This document shows, one piece after another, positions 7,689 through 16,683 of a stretch of 64,000 nucleotides of DNA (positions within the stretch are counted from its first letter, which is position 1; every line of letters starts with the position of its first letter). The DNA comes from Nocardia colli (lineage in GTDB: Bacteria > Actinomycetota > Actinomycetes > Mycobacteriales > Mycobacteriaceae), in contig NZ_VXLC01000033.1 in the NCBI RefSeq assembly GCF_008704205.1, positions 1-64,000 of the forward strand, given 5' to 3'. The notes under the pieces were generated by a model, which was given only the letters and a program-made list of their open reading frames with translations, was not told the DNA's origin and did not search any database. Position numbers and translations under genes: made by a program.

Positions 7689-8449
7689 CCGCGCCGCCCG
7701 GTCGGCTCGCGGGCAGGGTCGCGCTGATCACCGGCGCGACCGGCGGCATCGGTCTCGCCACCGCGGAACTGTTCGCCCGCGAGGACGCGCAGCTGGTCGT
7801 CACCGACATCGACAGTGCTGCGGTGGAGGCGCTCACCGAGCGTCTTCGCGCCGACGACGCCGATGTCATAGGCGCTGAGCTGGATGTTTCCTCGGCCGAG
7901 CAATGGGCGCGGGTCATCGAGTCGACCCGTCGGCGGTTCGGCGGTCTCGACATTCTGATCAATGTCGCCGGCGTCGTGGACTGGGCTGGGGTCGAGGCTG
8001 CCGAGCAGGAATCCTGGGACCGCGTGATCGCGGTCAACCAGACCGGGACCTGGCTCGGAATGAAAACAGCCATGCCCCTGCTGCGCGCGTCCGGCGCCGC
8101 CTCGATCGTCAACACGTCATCGGTACTCGGCCTGATCGGCAGTGGCGGAGCCGCCGCCTATCACGCGTCCAAGGGCGCGGTCCGGCTGCTGACCAAGACC
8201 GCCGCCGTCGAATACGCGACCCGCGGCATCCGGGTCAATTCCGTGCACCCGGGCGTAATCGCCACTCCCATGATTCAGGGAATCCTCGACGAACAAGGAG
8301 ACCAGCAACCCGACATCGTGCGCACACCCATGCGCCGCGCCGGCCTCGCCAGTGAGATCGCGTCGGCCATGCTGTTCCTCGCCAGTGCCGAATCCTCTTA
8401 CGTGACAGGCGCTGAACTCGTGGTGGACGGCGGACTCACCGCTCATTGA
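7685..8449 (+). CDS. Short-chain dehydrogenase/reductase, 254 aa
   Basis: Second SDR of a coupled pair, starting at a GTG that overlaps the previous stop. It has ITGATGGIGLATAELF (cofactor glycine motif), a modified NNAG as NVAG (LINVAGVVDW), the triad Ser in NTSSVLGLIG and YHASKGAVRLLTKTAA. The C-terminus YVTGAELVVDGGLTAH is typical. The aspartate in VVTDIDSAA after beta-2 favours NAD(H). It resembles 3-alpha/20-beta-hydroxysteroid-dehydrogenase-like SDRs, but the substrate is unknown. The pair may have arisen by tandem duplication. Confidence 0.88.
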   Translation: MTAPPGRLAGRVALITGATGGIGLATAELFAREDAQLVVTDIDSAAVEALTERLRADDADVIGAELDVSSAEQWARVIESTRRRFGGLDILINVAGVVDWAGVEAAEQESWDRVIAVNQTGTWLGMKTAMPLLRASGAASIVNTSSVLGLIGSGGAAAYHASKGAVRLLTKTAAVEYATRGIRVNSVHPGVIATPMIQGILDEQGDQQPDIVRTPMRRAGLASEIASAMLFLASAESSYVTGAELVVDGGLTAH

Positions 8450-8457
8450 CGGTGACC

Positions 8458-8483
8458 GACCCCGCCGAGTGCGCGGCGGGGTC
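8458..8483. terminator. Bidirectional terminator between convergent genes
   Basis: Perfect 10-bp stem GACCCCGCCG / CGGCGGGGTC with a six-base loop, lying between the convergent SDR and tautomerase genes. Confidence 0.7.
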
Positions 8484-8506
8484 CAGTCCTCCCGATGAAC
8501 GCGAAA

Positions 8507-8689
8507 CTACTTGTCGGCAATGAACTTTCCGCCGACCGCGTATCCGTCGGCCGGGTACTCCTCGATCCAGACGTGTACCGACTCGGCGGGCGACTTGTAG
8601 GCGTCGACGAAGGCGTCGGTGATCCGGCGGACCAGCTCGCGCTTGGCTTCGTCGGTCTTGGGCAGTTGCTGGACAATGACATTCGGCAT
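8507..8689 (-). CDS. 4-oxalocrotonate-tautomerase-like protein, 60 aa
   Basis: Small tautomerase-superfamily protein that begins PNVIVQQLP after the initiator Met, so Pro1 can act as the catalytic general base. It has the family pattern KRELVRRITDAFVDAY and the beta-strand SVHVWIEEYPADGYAVGG. Length is right for the 4-OT subunit. A longer frame to 8740 is rejected because it would bury Pro1; AAAGGGA precedes the chosen start. It follows a LysR gene and may share its operon. Confidence 0.88.
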   Translation of the reverse strand: MPNVIVQQLPKTDEAKRELVRRITDAFVDAYKSPAESVHVWIEEYPADGYAVGGKFIADK

Positions 8690-8791
8690 TGCGATCCCTT
8701 TCTCGGTGCCTGCTCCTCGTGTGGGCGGGCCTACCGACAAATCTGCTGCACAGCGCGGCCTTGTCCAAGAGCCGGTTCGCGCACGCAGCGA

Positions 8792-9664
8792 TCACCGATC
8801 GTGATCGTCGAATTCGCAGGCGGCGAGCAGGATCTCCAGCGCGGGTGGTGCTGCGGCGGCCCGCACGATGAGCGCGGTTTCCAGCGAAAGGCCCGGTGCG
8901 GCAAGCGAACTGAACACCACCCTGGTGCTGCGGAGTTGCCGCGCGTGGGCGGCGTAGACGACGGTCCAGCTGGTATCGGAGCCGATCAGGGCCAGGGTGT
9001 CCGACAGCGCGGAGCTGACCGGTCCGGGCACCGGCTCGAATCCGGCCTCGTGGCAGGCGTCGACGACGAGGTCGACCAGCGGTGCGTTGGCGCGACGTTC
9101 GGTGAGCCGCAACGGATATGGCGCGAGATCGGCCAACGCGAGTTCGGCGGCGCCGGCCAGCGGATGCCGCGCCGAGATCGCGACCAGCAGCGGATCGTCC
9201 CACACCGGGATGCGCCGCAGCGCGGGATGATCGATCCGGCCGCGGAGGAACGCGGCGTCGAGCCGCCCGTCCAGCACCTGTTCGACGCGCTGCCGGGTGG
9301 ACGCGGACACCGTCTCGACCCGCACCTGCGGCACCAGGCGTTCCATGATGCGATCGAGATGATCGCCGAGTCCGGTGCTGGTGCCGAGCCGCAGCGTCGC
9401 GCCCGGGACGAACCCGGTGATCGACGCCTTCGCGCGGGCGGCCGCGGCCAGTGCGTCCCGCGCGCCGGGCAGGAATTGCGCGCCGGCCTCGGTCAGCACG
9501 ACCCGGCGCGGCGACCGGTCGAACAGTTCGACGCCCAGCTCGCGTTCCAGCTGACGAACCTGCTGGCTGACCGCCGATTGCACGATGTGCAGCCGCTCGG
9601 CGGCTCGCCCGAAGTGCAGCTCCTCGGCCACGGTGACGAAGTACCGGAGTTGACGCAATTCCAC
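8792..9664 (-). CDS. LysR-family regulator, 290 aa
   Basis: Canonical LysR: the N-terminal winged helix (MELRQLRYFVTVAEEL, RAAERLHIVQSAVSQQVRQLERELG) is followed by a substrate-binding domain from about residue 90 (LRLGTSTGLGDHLDRIM). It lies downstream of an alpha/beta hydrolase and upstream of the tautomerase on the same strand, so it may regulate these neighbours. Confidence 0.92.
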   Translation of the reverse strand: MELRQLRYFVTVAEELHFGRAAERLHIVQSAVSQQVRQLERELGVELFDRSPRRVVLTEAGAQFLPGARDALAAAARAKASITGFVPGATLRLGTSTGLGDHLDRIMERLVPQVRVETVSASTRQRVEQVLDGRLDAAFLRGRIDHPALRRIPVWDDPLLVAISARHPLAGAAELALADLAPYPLRLTERRANAPLVDLVVDACHEAGFEPVPGPVSSALSDTLALIGSDTSWTVVYAAHARQLRSTRVVFSSLAAPGLSLETALIVRAAAAPPALEILLAACEFDDHDR

Positions 9665-9712
9665 CGGCCCGACCCTACGGGCCGGGATGACCGCGCCGCC
9701 GCCACGCCGCGG

Positions 9713-10519
9713 TCACCGGTTCGACGGATCCAGCGCGGTCGCCCGGATGGCGTCGGCGACGGCCCGGAAATCCTTGCGCAGAATGTGCGAGTGGTTGCTC
9801 GGCACCTTCGCGCTGACCTGGATGTTCGGGTTGCGATCGAGCACAGGATCGAGCGAGGCGCGCGCCGCTTCCATCTCTTCCTCGCCGCCGCCGAGGTTGG
9901 CACCGGTGGCCAGGACGTAGCGCATCGGGCAGGTCACCTCGTCGAGGACCGGGGCGAGCGCGGCGTGCAGCTCGTTGGCCTCGATGTTGATGTCGGCGTG
10001 CTGCTCGGCGGACATGCGCGCGGCCAGGCCGAACGGGCGGGCCAGCGGCAGCAGGAAACGCATCTTGTGGAACAGCTTCCGGATCCGCTCGCGGCCTTCC
10101 TCGCCGGTCAGGCCGTAGGGCAGCGCGCCGTCCACCGACACGACGCCCAGCACGCGGTCCGGATGGCGCTCGGCCCAGTGCGCCGCGAGCAGCGCGCCGT
10201 AGGACCAGCCCACGATGATCGGGCGCGCCACGCCGGTCGCCGCGAGGACGGCGTCGATATCGCGCAGGCAGGCTTCGAAGGAGTAGTCCGCGGACTGCTT
10301 GGACTTGCCGCGGGCGCGCTCGTCGAAGGTGATGTGGCGGTATTCGCCGCCGAGCTCGGCGATCACCGGCCGCCACGGGCGCTGGTCGGCGTAGGAGCCG
10401 TTGAGGTAGATGACGGCCTGGCCGGAGCCGCGGGTGTCGGTCACCGACAGTGCGGTGTCGTCGACCGCGACCATTCCGGTCCAGGTCGAGGCGGTCGAGG
10501 TGTTCGCTGTGTTGGTCAT
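9713..10519 (-). CDS. Alpha/beta hydrolase, 268 aa
   Basis: Hydrolase-fold protein with oxyanion region VIYLNGSYADQRPWR, FDERARGKS, the nucleophile elbow VGWSYGALLAAHWAERHPD (Ser of GWSYG) and a C-terminal SNHSHILRKDFRAVADAI histidine. It resembles bacterial proline-iminopeptidase/haloperoxidase-like hydrolases. Start at 10519 is chosen because the conserved part begins soon after; the open frame continues to 10582. The next gene downstream is the LysR regulator. Confidence 0.85.
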   Translation of the reverse strand: MTNTANTSTASTWTGMVAVDDTALSVTDTRGSGQAVIYLNGSYADQRPWRPVIAELGGEYRHITFDERARGKSKQSADYSFEACLRDIDAVLAATGVARPIIVGWSYGALLAAHWAERHPDRVLGVVSVDGALPYGLTGEEGRERIRKLFHKMRFLLPLARPFGLAARMSAEQHADINIEANELHAALAPVLDEVTCPMRYVLATGANLGGGEEEMEAARASLDPVLDRNPNIQVSAKVPSNHSHILRKDFRAVADAIRATALDPSNR

Positions 10520-10598
10520 GGGAATACTGTCGCGAGCCCGGCTGATACCGACCTGACGCTGACCTGACACGGCGACTGACACCGATCGGGCCGGGTGG

Positions 10599-11090
10599 TC
10601 AGTACGGCGCGGGCACGTCGATGACGAGTTCGGACGGGCTGGGGTTCGTGCTCACCTGGACCGCGACCCGGCCCGAGCCGGGGAGGGTGAAGAAGGCTGC
10701 GTTCCAGCCGTAATGGCCGTCGTGCTCGGTGGTCTTGGTCTCGGTGATGCTCGCACCGGAATCCAGATTGCTCATCGTGACCGTGGTGGTGACCTGGCAG
10801 TCGTTTCCGCCACCCGGCGTGGCGGACAACGAGCCGAACGGATTGTTGGCGGCGTCGGGCGCGAAATTCACCGTCACCCTGGCCGAGCTATCGATGAAAT
10901 CCGCGAACTCACGGGCTTGCTGACCTTGGCTGGCCGACACCTCGGCATTGACCGTGCCCGCGCAGCCGGGTCCGACGTCGGCGTGCGCCGCGTCGAAATG
11001 CACCGGGTCCGCGGACGCCGGACCAGCGGACATTGCGATCGTGACCATCGGCAGGATCGACATCGCCGCAACCTTCAGAATGCCTCGCAT
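10599..11090 (-). CDS. Secreted hypothetical protein, 163 aa
   Basis: Begins with a signal peptide (MRGILKVAAMSILPMVTIAMSAGPASA, cleavage probably after ASA). The mature part is about 136 residues, predicted beta-rich, with two cysteines (GPGCAG and NDCQV) that could form one disulfide. No known domain is recognised. The second of two adjacent ATGs is preferred since GGGAG is five bases upstream of it. It is monocistronic. Confidence 0.65.
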   Translation of the reverse strand: MRGILKVAAMSILPMVTIAMSAGPASADPVHFDAAHADVGPGCAGTVNAEVSASQGQQAREFADFIDSSARVTVNFAPDAANNPFGSLSATPGGGNDCQVTTTVTMSNLDSGASITETKTTEHDGHYGWNAAFFTLPGSGRVAVQVSTNPSPSELVIDVPAPY

Positions 11091-11191
11091 CATGACTCCC
11101 GTCCTCAGCAGTGGATCGATCGGATCGTGCACTCGATATATCCAGCAATCATCCAGCAACGTTTCACGCTAGCAGAGCCGATCCGACGCCA

Positions 11192-12172
11192 TCAATTAGT
11201 CCGAAGTCCCGCAGGCGTCACGACGAGCTTGCCCGTGGCCTGATTGTTCTCCATGTATCGATGGGCCGCGACGATATCGTCCAGTTCGAAGACGCGGTCG
11301 ATATTCGGCCGATAAACACCGGCCTCGACCTCGTCGATGATTCGCTGCAAAACCGTCGCGTTGCCCTTCAGGCTGTTGCTGTGGAATGCGGTGAGTTTGG
11401 TGGCGGACGGGATCATCGCGATCGGTTCGAAGTCCTGGATCGACCATCCGCTGAGCGAGCCTGCCACGCAGACCGTTCCGCCGGGACGGACCAGGTTCAA
11501 CGAGTTCACCGCGGTGTGAGCGCCGACCAGGTCTAGGACGTAATCGGGGCCCTCCGACCAGATCGTGTGCAGATCGATGGCCAGTGACGTTCCGTCGTCG
11601 ACGAGCGGGTGGTCGACGCTCAGTGCATCAATCCGGTCCGGTCGACGCGTCGTCGCGGCGGTTTCGACACCGTGCGCGGACGCGATCGACGCGGCCGCCA
11701 GCCCCACCGACGAGGTCCCGCCGCGAATCAGCAGCCGTCCGTTTCTCGCGATGCCCAGCGCGTCCAATGCGCCGTGCGCCGTCAGATATGTCTCGGGCAG
11801 TGCGGCCAGCACGTCCCAGGGCAATGTCGAATCGACCGGCATCAGTAGGGAATTCGGCAGCAACGCATACTCGGCGTAACCGCCGTCGAACGCCCGGCCC
11901 ATTTCGCCCATCACCGCCGCGACTGTCGCCCCTTCCGGCAGCCGGGGGTCGGTGGAGGCGGCCACGGTGCCCACGCATTCGATCCCGAGCACGCGCGGGA
12001 ACAGCACGGTCGGGGAATGTCCCTGCCGGGTCCGCAACTCCGAGCGGTTCAGGCCCGTGCCTTTCACCTGCACCAAGCTCCAACCCTCCCGAACCGCGGG
12101 CACCGGCAATTCGCGGAGTTCCAGTACCTCGGGGCCGCCGGCTCCGACACATACGGCGGCTTTCATCGTCAT
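11192..12172 (-). CDS. Zinc-independent quinone oxidoreductase-like MDR protein, 326 aa
   Basis: Medium-chain dehydrogenase/reductase of the quinone oxidoreductase type. The N-terminal GroES-like half has GLNRSELRTRQG and LGIECVGTV; the Rossmann half has LLIRGGTSSVGLAAASIASAHG and VLDLVGAHT. There is no catalytic zinc motif (GHE), supporting NADPH:quinone-type chemistry. The C-terminal FELDDIVAAHRYMENNQATGKLVV is typical. It starts at the ATG ten bases after GAAGG. It is divergent from an AraC regulator, its likely controller. Confidence 0.85.
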   Translation of the reverse strand: MTMKAAVCVGAGGPEVLELRELPVPAVREGWSLVQVKGTGLNRSELRTRQGHSPTVLFPRVLGIECVGTVAASTDPRLPEGATVAAVMGEMGRAFDGGYAEYALLPNSLLMPVDSTLPWDVLAALPETYLTAHGALDALGIARNGRLLIRGGTSSVGLAAASIASAHGVETAATTRRPDRIDALSVDHPLVDDGTSLAIDLHTIWSEGPDYVLDLVGAHTAVNSLNLVRPGGTVCVAGSLSGWSIQDFEPIAMIPSATKLTAFHSNSLKGNATVLQRIIDEVEAGVYRPNIDRVFELDDIVAAHRYMENNQATGKLVVTPAGLRTN

Positions 12173-12235
12173 ATCGCGCATGCCTTCACTCTCGCGACAA
12201 GGCGGTGCGGCGGGCCACCGATAGGATGCCAAGTT

Positions 12236-13024
12236 ATGCCCGTTGGCCGCCAAGCTCCGTCGATGTCGCGGTTGTGGCCGTCGGGCGGCGCTCATCTGTG
12301 GCCGTCGGGCGGAACGAGTTCGGTGCATTCCCATCCGCGTGGGCATCTCGTTTATGCCGCTCGCGGCGTCATATCGGTGCACACCGAACGCAGTACGTCG
12401 ATCGTTCCGGCCAATCGCGTCGCGTGGACTCCGGCCGGGATCACGCACTATCACCGTGCGCACGGCGACACCGATATGCGGATCGAATTCCTGCCCGGTT
12501 CGCTGGCCGCGTTCGTGCCGGACCGTCCCGTCGTGTTCCTGGCATCCGAGCTGGCCCGCGCAATGCTGCTGAATCTCACCGGCCCGCGCAATGACGACCG
12601 CGACGACGATCGCGCCGCCCGCGCCCGACTGCGCCGCGTGCTCGTCGACGAACTACGCGAGGCCGACGAGCAGCCGCTGCAACTACCGGAACCGCACGAC
12701 GACCGATTGCGCGCCGTCGCCCAGCTGCTGTACGAAAACCCCTCGGACAACACATCATTGGCGGAACTCGGGCACACGATCGGGGCCAGCGGTCGCACCC
12801 TCAGCCGCCTCCTGCGCAACGAACTCGGCATGACCTTCTACGAGTGGCGCACTCAGCTGCGCATCTATCACGCACTCATCCTGCTCGCCGACGGCCACGA
12901 CACGACCCGGGTCGCCCACGCGTGCGGGTGGGCGAACCCGAGCGGTTTCATTACCGCCTTCACCGGCATCATCGGCACCACGCCGGGTCGCTACCGTGCT
13001 GCGGGACTGAGCGGAAACCGTTGA
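12236..13024 (+). CDS. AraC-family regulator with cupin sensor, 262 aa
   Basis: N-terminal cupin-like sensor (HSHPRGHLVYAARGVISV, VAWTPAGITHYHRAHG) followed by the AraC double helix-turn-helix at about 160-258 (NTSLAELGHTIGASGRTLSRL, then VAHACGWANPSGFITAFTG and TPGRYRA). A repetitive RLWPSGGAHLWPSGG segment lies near residues 12-26. It is divergent from the quinone oxidoreductase gene, with 63 bases between starts. Confidence 0.9.
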   Translation: MPVGRQAPSMSRLWPSGGAHLWPSGGTSSVHSHPRGHLVYAARGVISVHTERSTSIVPANRVAWTPAGITHYHRAHGDTDMRIEFLPGSLAAFVPDRPVVFLASELARAMLLNLTGPRNDDRDDDRAARARLRRVLVDELREADEQPLQLPEPHDDRLRAVAQLLYENPSDNTSLAELGHTIGASGRTLSRLLRNELGMTFYEWRTQLRIYHALILLADGHDTTRVAHACGWANPSGFITAFTGIIGTTPGRYRAAGLSGNR

Positions 13025-13159
13025 GCCCTAACGGAACCCATCCACCCTCGGTAGGTCGAATTTCCCTCGCCCCGCAGTGAACAGCCGAGCCGGACTTCGC
13101 CGCCCAGCCGTCGGTGGTCAAGTCTCCAATGGCACAACGCAGTTGGTCGGCGCGAATCG

Positions 13160-14761
13160 TCACACGCGCTTCTGGAACCCGGCGGAGGAAAGGAAGTGTC
13201 CGGCGGCAACGAAACCGGAAGAGCGCCGCCGCTTTCGGCTCGCCGGACTGCCGAACCACTGGCCGGCGGCGTGCTCGAACTCGGCACGATCAGGGCCCTG
13301 ATCGCCCACCCAGGCCACGATGCCGTCAGGTCGGATGAGTACGGCACCTGCCCCGAGATCGTCGTGCGCCGATCCGGCAACATATCGAATCCGATTCTCC
13401 CAGAGCATGACCGAATCGTGCAGCGACCGGTCGACAGTGAAATCGAGCACGACGCCGCGCCCGTCCTGCATCAGGTCGCCGAGCCGAGTGCCGTCCGCCG
13501 GCCGGAACTCCGGGGCGCTGCGGCCGACCAGCGGATGCTCGCTGCCGAGGTCGTAGCGGATCGATGAGCCAGACAACTTGCCGAACACGTAAGTCGTGCC
13601 ATCCCGGGTTCCCAGCAGGTCGCGAACCACCTGCTGAACCGCCTGCCGATACGGATCCGGCCGCATGACCGCTGCCTGCGCGCGCGACCAGTCAAGTGCC
13701 CAGGCCCCGATCGGATAACGCTCGCCGGTGTAGGTGTCGAGCAGTCCGTCCGGCGCGGACCCGTGCACCGTCGCCGCCAACTTCCAGCCCAGGTTCATCG
13801 CGTCGCCGAGGCCGAGGTTGAGTCCCTGTGCGCCGAGCGGAGAGTGGATGTGCGCGGCGTCGCCCGCGAGCAGGACACGGCCCTGCCGGTAGGTCGTCGC
13901 CTGCATCGCTCGATCGGTGAACGTCGAGGTGAGGTGGACGTCGGTCAGCGTGACATCGGTGCCGGAAATCCGGCGCAGCACCGTCTGGAGATGGTCGAGC
14001 GACGGCTGTTGCGAGCGATCGAACGCGCCGCCGTCGAAGTCCATCATGCCGATATAGTCCGTCGCCGGGGTCCGGAGGTACATGCCGGTCGGCGTCGGGT
14101 TGAAGCCGAGGTTCAGCTTCTCCGGATCGGCAATAGTCGCGAGCGCTACGTAGCCGGTGAGCTGCGGCTCGGTGCCGACGAAGGCGAAACCGGCGAGCCC
14201 ACGCACAGTGCTGCGACCGCCGTCGCAACCCACGACCCAGCGTGCCGCGTATTCGTCCGCGCCGGCCCGCACGACCACGCTCTCGTCGTCCTGCGCGAGG
14301 TCGGAAACCGTTGCGCCGCGTACGATCTCGACGCCGAGCCGCCCCGCCCGCTCGGACAGCACCGATTCGACTGCTTCGAGGCTCGTCAGTACACCGTGCA
14401 GCGCCGGGCTCGGCAGCCGGAACGGCAGCGCGGTGACGTCGACGTCGGCCGGGTCGAGCATCAGGCCGGCGAAGTGGCCGACGCTGCGCGGGGCCGCGGA
14501 TTCGCCGGTGCCGGGATCGGCACCCGATGCCTCCAGCAGCGGGGACAGCATGCCGCGGCGATAGAACATCTCGACCGACGCGGCGGACAACCCGCGCACC
14601 CCAACGGGATTCGCTTTGAACGGGTTCCGCGTCTCTGTCTCCCGCTCGAGCACCAGGACCGAACAGCCCGCGCGGGCCAGTTCACCGGCGAGCAGCAGGC
14701 CGACCGGCCCGGCGCCCACGATCACCACGTCATGCACGCGAGTTCGCCGTTCCGGCATCAT
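13160..14761 (-). CDS. FAD-dependent aromatic monooxygenase, 533 aa
   Basis: Group A flavoprotein monooxygenase. The FAD dinucleotide motif VIVGAGPVGLLLAGELARAG (residues 12-31), the GCDGGRSTVR (DG) motif and LLAGDAAHIHSPLGAQGLNLGLGDAMNLG (GD motif) are all present, followed by a thioredoxin-like C-terminal domain as in PgaE/phenol-hydroxylase-type enzymes. It is co-directional with and overlaps (32 bp) the upstream TetX-like gene, so both are probably expressed from the operator at about 15.9 kb. The substrate is unknown; aromatic polyketides, antibiotics or phenols are possible. Confidence 0.88.
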   Translation of the reverse strand: MMPERRTRVHDVVIVGAGPVGLLLAGELARAGCSVLVLERETETRNPFKANPVGVRGLSAASVEMFYRRGMLSPLLEASGADPGTGESAAPRSVGHFAGLMLDPADVDVTALPFRLPSPALHGVLTSLEAVESVLSERAGRLGVEIVRGATVSDLAQDDESVVVRAGADEYAARWVVGCDGGRSTVRGLAGFAFVGTEPQLTGYVALATIADPEKLNLGFNPTPTGMYLRTPATDYIGMMDFDGGAFDRSQQPSLDHLQTVLRRISGTDVTLTDVHLTSTFTDRAMQATTYRQGRVLLAGDAAHIHSPLGAQGLNLGLGDAMNLGWKLAATVHGSAPDGLLDTYTGERYPIGAWALDWSRAQAAVMRPDPYRQAVQQVVRDLLGTRDGTTYVFGKLSGSSIRYDLGSEHPLVGRSAPEFRPADGTRLGDLMQDGRGVVLDFTVDRSLHDSVMLWENRIRYVAGSAHDDLGAGAVLIRPDGIVAWVGDQGPDRAEFEHAAGQWFGSPASRKRRRSSGFVAAGHFLSSAGFQKRV

Positions 14762-15878
14762 CGTTGAAGAAGTCGGTCATGCGCTGGGCCGGGTCGCCGC
14801 TGTCGAACAGGCCCTCGAAGAACTCGACGGCCTCGGTGGCGATCTCGGTGCTGCGCGCGAACATGGCCTGCTCGTACTCGGCGAGCGCGGTCTCGACGCT
14901 ATCGGGATGTGCGGCAAGGGCTTTGCCGAGTTCGGCACCGTCGAGCATGGCCAGGTTGGCGCCTTCGCCGTTGGGGGCGCAGAGGTGGGCGGCGTCGCCG
15001 ACCAGGGTCACGCCCGGCAGTCGATCCCATCGGTGGTCCAGCGGCAGCGCATAGTGCGGGCGGTGCACCGGGGCGGTGTCGGTCTCGGTGATCAAGGCGG
15101 TGAGTTCCGGTGCCCAGCCGTCGAATTCGCGCGCGATCCGGTCGGTGGCCGCAGCCGCGTCGGCGAAATCGATGGTGGCGAACCAGTCCAGCGGCCGGGC
15201 GAGCACCGCGTAAGTGTGTACGGTGTCGCCTTTTTCGTGGTGCGCATGGATCTCCGTGCCCGGGGTGGGCGCGAACATCCCGCCGCTGCCAACGGCTTTC
15301 GCGGCCGCCGGGTGGCGGGTGCCGGCCTCGAAAAGGTAGGTCTCGACGAAGGATGTGCCGGTGTATTCAGGTGTGGCGGGGGAGAGCAACGGCCGGACTC
15401 GTGACCATGCGCCGTCCGCGCCGACCAGCAGATCGGTGACGATGCTGCTGCCGTCGGCGAAGGTCACTTCGTAGCCGCCTTCGCCGAGCGCGCGGACATT
15501 GCCGACTTTGCGGCCCCACTCGACCGTGCCTGCGGGGAGCGAGTCGAGCAGCATCTGGCGAAGCTCGCCGCGCTGCACCTCGGGGCGCCCGCCCGTGCCG
15601 TCGTCGGGCTTGTCCAGCAAGACGGTCCCGTTCTGATCTAGGACCCGGATCGCCTGGCGACCCGCCAGGATGATGTCGCGGAACTCGTCCGTCAGCTCGG
15701 CCGCCTCGATCGCGATCTGGCCGTTGTAGTCGTGGATGTCGAGCATGCCGCCTTGCCGGCGCGTGGTCGGGGAGGCTTCGGCCTCGTAGACCGTGGCCGG
15801 AATGCCGTGGACGTGCAGGACGCGGGCCAGCGTTAGTCCGCCGAGCCCCGCCCCGATGATCGTGACCGGTGTCGTCAT
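14730..15878 (-). CDS. TetX-like FAD monooxygenase, 382 aa
   Basis: Single-component flavoprotein monooxygenase whose overall pattern follows TetX: VTIIGAGLGGLTLARVL (FAD, 5-21), a GGMLDIHDYNGQ segment (TetX has GGTLDLH at this place), VQRGELRQMLLDSLP, GADGAWSRVRPLL and LVGDAAHLCAPNGEGANLAMLDG. Length is close to TetX. Tetracycline inactivation is possible but unproven, since many non-tetracycline enzymes share these motifs. Start ATG at 15878 has GAAAGGA upstream; the open frame further upstream is not coding. It is divergent from a TetR regulator with a clear double operator. Confidence 0.85.
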   Translation of the reverse strand: MTTPVTIIGAGLGGLTLARVLHVHGIPATVYEAEASPTTRRQGGMLDIHDYNGQIAIEAAELTDEFRDIILAGRQAIRVLDQNGTVLLDKPDDGTGGRPEVQRGELRQMLLDSLPAGTVEWGRKVGNVRALGEGGYEVTFADGSSIVTDLLVGADGAWSRVRPLLSPATPEYTGTSFVETYLFEAGTRHPAAAKAVGSGGMFAPTPGTEIHAHHEKGDTVHTYAVLARPLDWFATIDFADAAAATDRIAREFDGWAPELTALITETDTAPVHRPHYALPLDHRWDRLPGVTLVGDAAHLCAPNGEGANLAMLDGAELGKALAAHPDSVETALAEYEQAMFARSTEIATEAVEFFEGLFDSGDPAQRMTDFFNDDAGTANSRA

Positions 15879-15902
15879 GGTGGATCCTTTCCGAAAGTCG
15901 CG

Positions 15903-15945
15903 ATGGAACGCCGTTCCATGGGATCCATGTTGGAACAACATTCCA
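15903..15945. promoter_or_regulatory. Double TetR operator
   Basis: Two related palindromes, TGGAACGCCGTTCCA (15904-15918, 17 bp perfect if flanks are included) and TGGAACAACATTCCA (15931-15945), spaced 27 bp centre to centre. They lie between the TetX-like gene and the tetR gene and fit two TetR dimers controlling both directions. Confidence 0.75.
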
Positions 15946-15956
15946 GACGTGTCAAG

Positions 15957-16670
15957 ATGGACCTCGTGGCGACCAAGAAGCAGCGCACCGAACGACGCAC
16001 CGACGCGCTCTCGAAAGAGCGGATCGTCGAGGTGGGCATCGAGCTGCTCGACGCGACCGGCGAGAGCGGTCTGACCTTCCGCGCGCTGACCGAGCGCCTC
16101 GCCACCGGACCCGGGGCGATCTACTGGCATGTCGCGAACAAAGGCGAACTGCTCGCCGCCGCCACCGAGGCCGTCGTCGCCACCGCGCTGGCCGCCGAAC
16201 CCGCCGCGTCGCCGGACTCGCCGCCCGACGCGATCCGCGCCGTCGCCCTCGGCCTGTTCGACGCCATCGACGAACACCCTTGGCTGGCAACACAACTCGG
16301 CATGCAGCTGTCCCGCAGCCCCTCAGGTCCGGTGACGCCACAGATCCTCGAAAGCATCGGCCGCCAGGTCCGCGCCCTCGGCGTGCCAGAGGACAGCTGG
16401 TTCAGCACGGCAACCGCGTTGATGCACTACATCTTCGGCGCGGCAGGCCAGTACACGTCGAATGCCCGAGTCCTCGGCGCCGGCGTCGACCGCGCCGAAT
16501 TCCTCACCGCCGTATCGAATGCCTGGGAAGAGCTAGATCCCGACACCTACCCGTTCACCCGGGCCGTCGCGAGACAAGCGCGCGACCACGACGACCGCGA
16601 CCAGTTCCTCGCCGGAATCGACCTCATCCTCGCCGGCATCACCGCACTCCACCTGCCCGCCGCCCCCTGA
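15957..16670 (+). CDS. TetR-family regulator, 237 aa
   Basis: TetR helix-turn-helix in the N-terminal 60 residues (RIVEVGIELLDATGESGLTF, then RLATGPGAIYWHVANKGELL) and an all-helical ligand domain resembling TetR_C. It is divergent from the two flavoprotein monooxygenase genes. ATG 15957 is chosen because earlier in-frame ATGs lie inside the operator palindromes; GTG 15966 is also possible. Confidence 0.9.
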   Translation: MDLVATKKQRTERRTDALSKERIVEVGIELLDATGESGLTFRALTERLATGPGAIYWHVANKGELLAAATEAVVATALAAEPAASPDSPPDAIRAVALGLFDAIDEHPWLATQLGMQLSRSPSGPVTPQILESIGRQVRALGVPEDSWFSTATALMHYIFGAAGQYTSNARVLGAGVDRAEFLTAVSNAWEELDPDTYPFTRAVARQARDHDDRDQFLAGIDLILAGITALHLPAAP

Positions 16671-16683
16671 GTCACCGGCGTCG

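Noticed and set aside
8495..10567. 690-codon open frame on the plus strand
   Set aside because: It is the antisense of the tautomerase, LysR and hydrolase genes, which have clear domains. High GC leaves long mirror frames open.
13160..14761. Rifampicin monooxygenase (Rox)
   Set aside because: Same flavoprotein superfamily, but the N-terminal residues after the FAD motif differ from Rox as I recall it; no specific assignment is justified.
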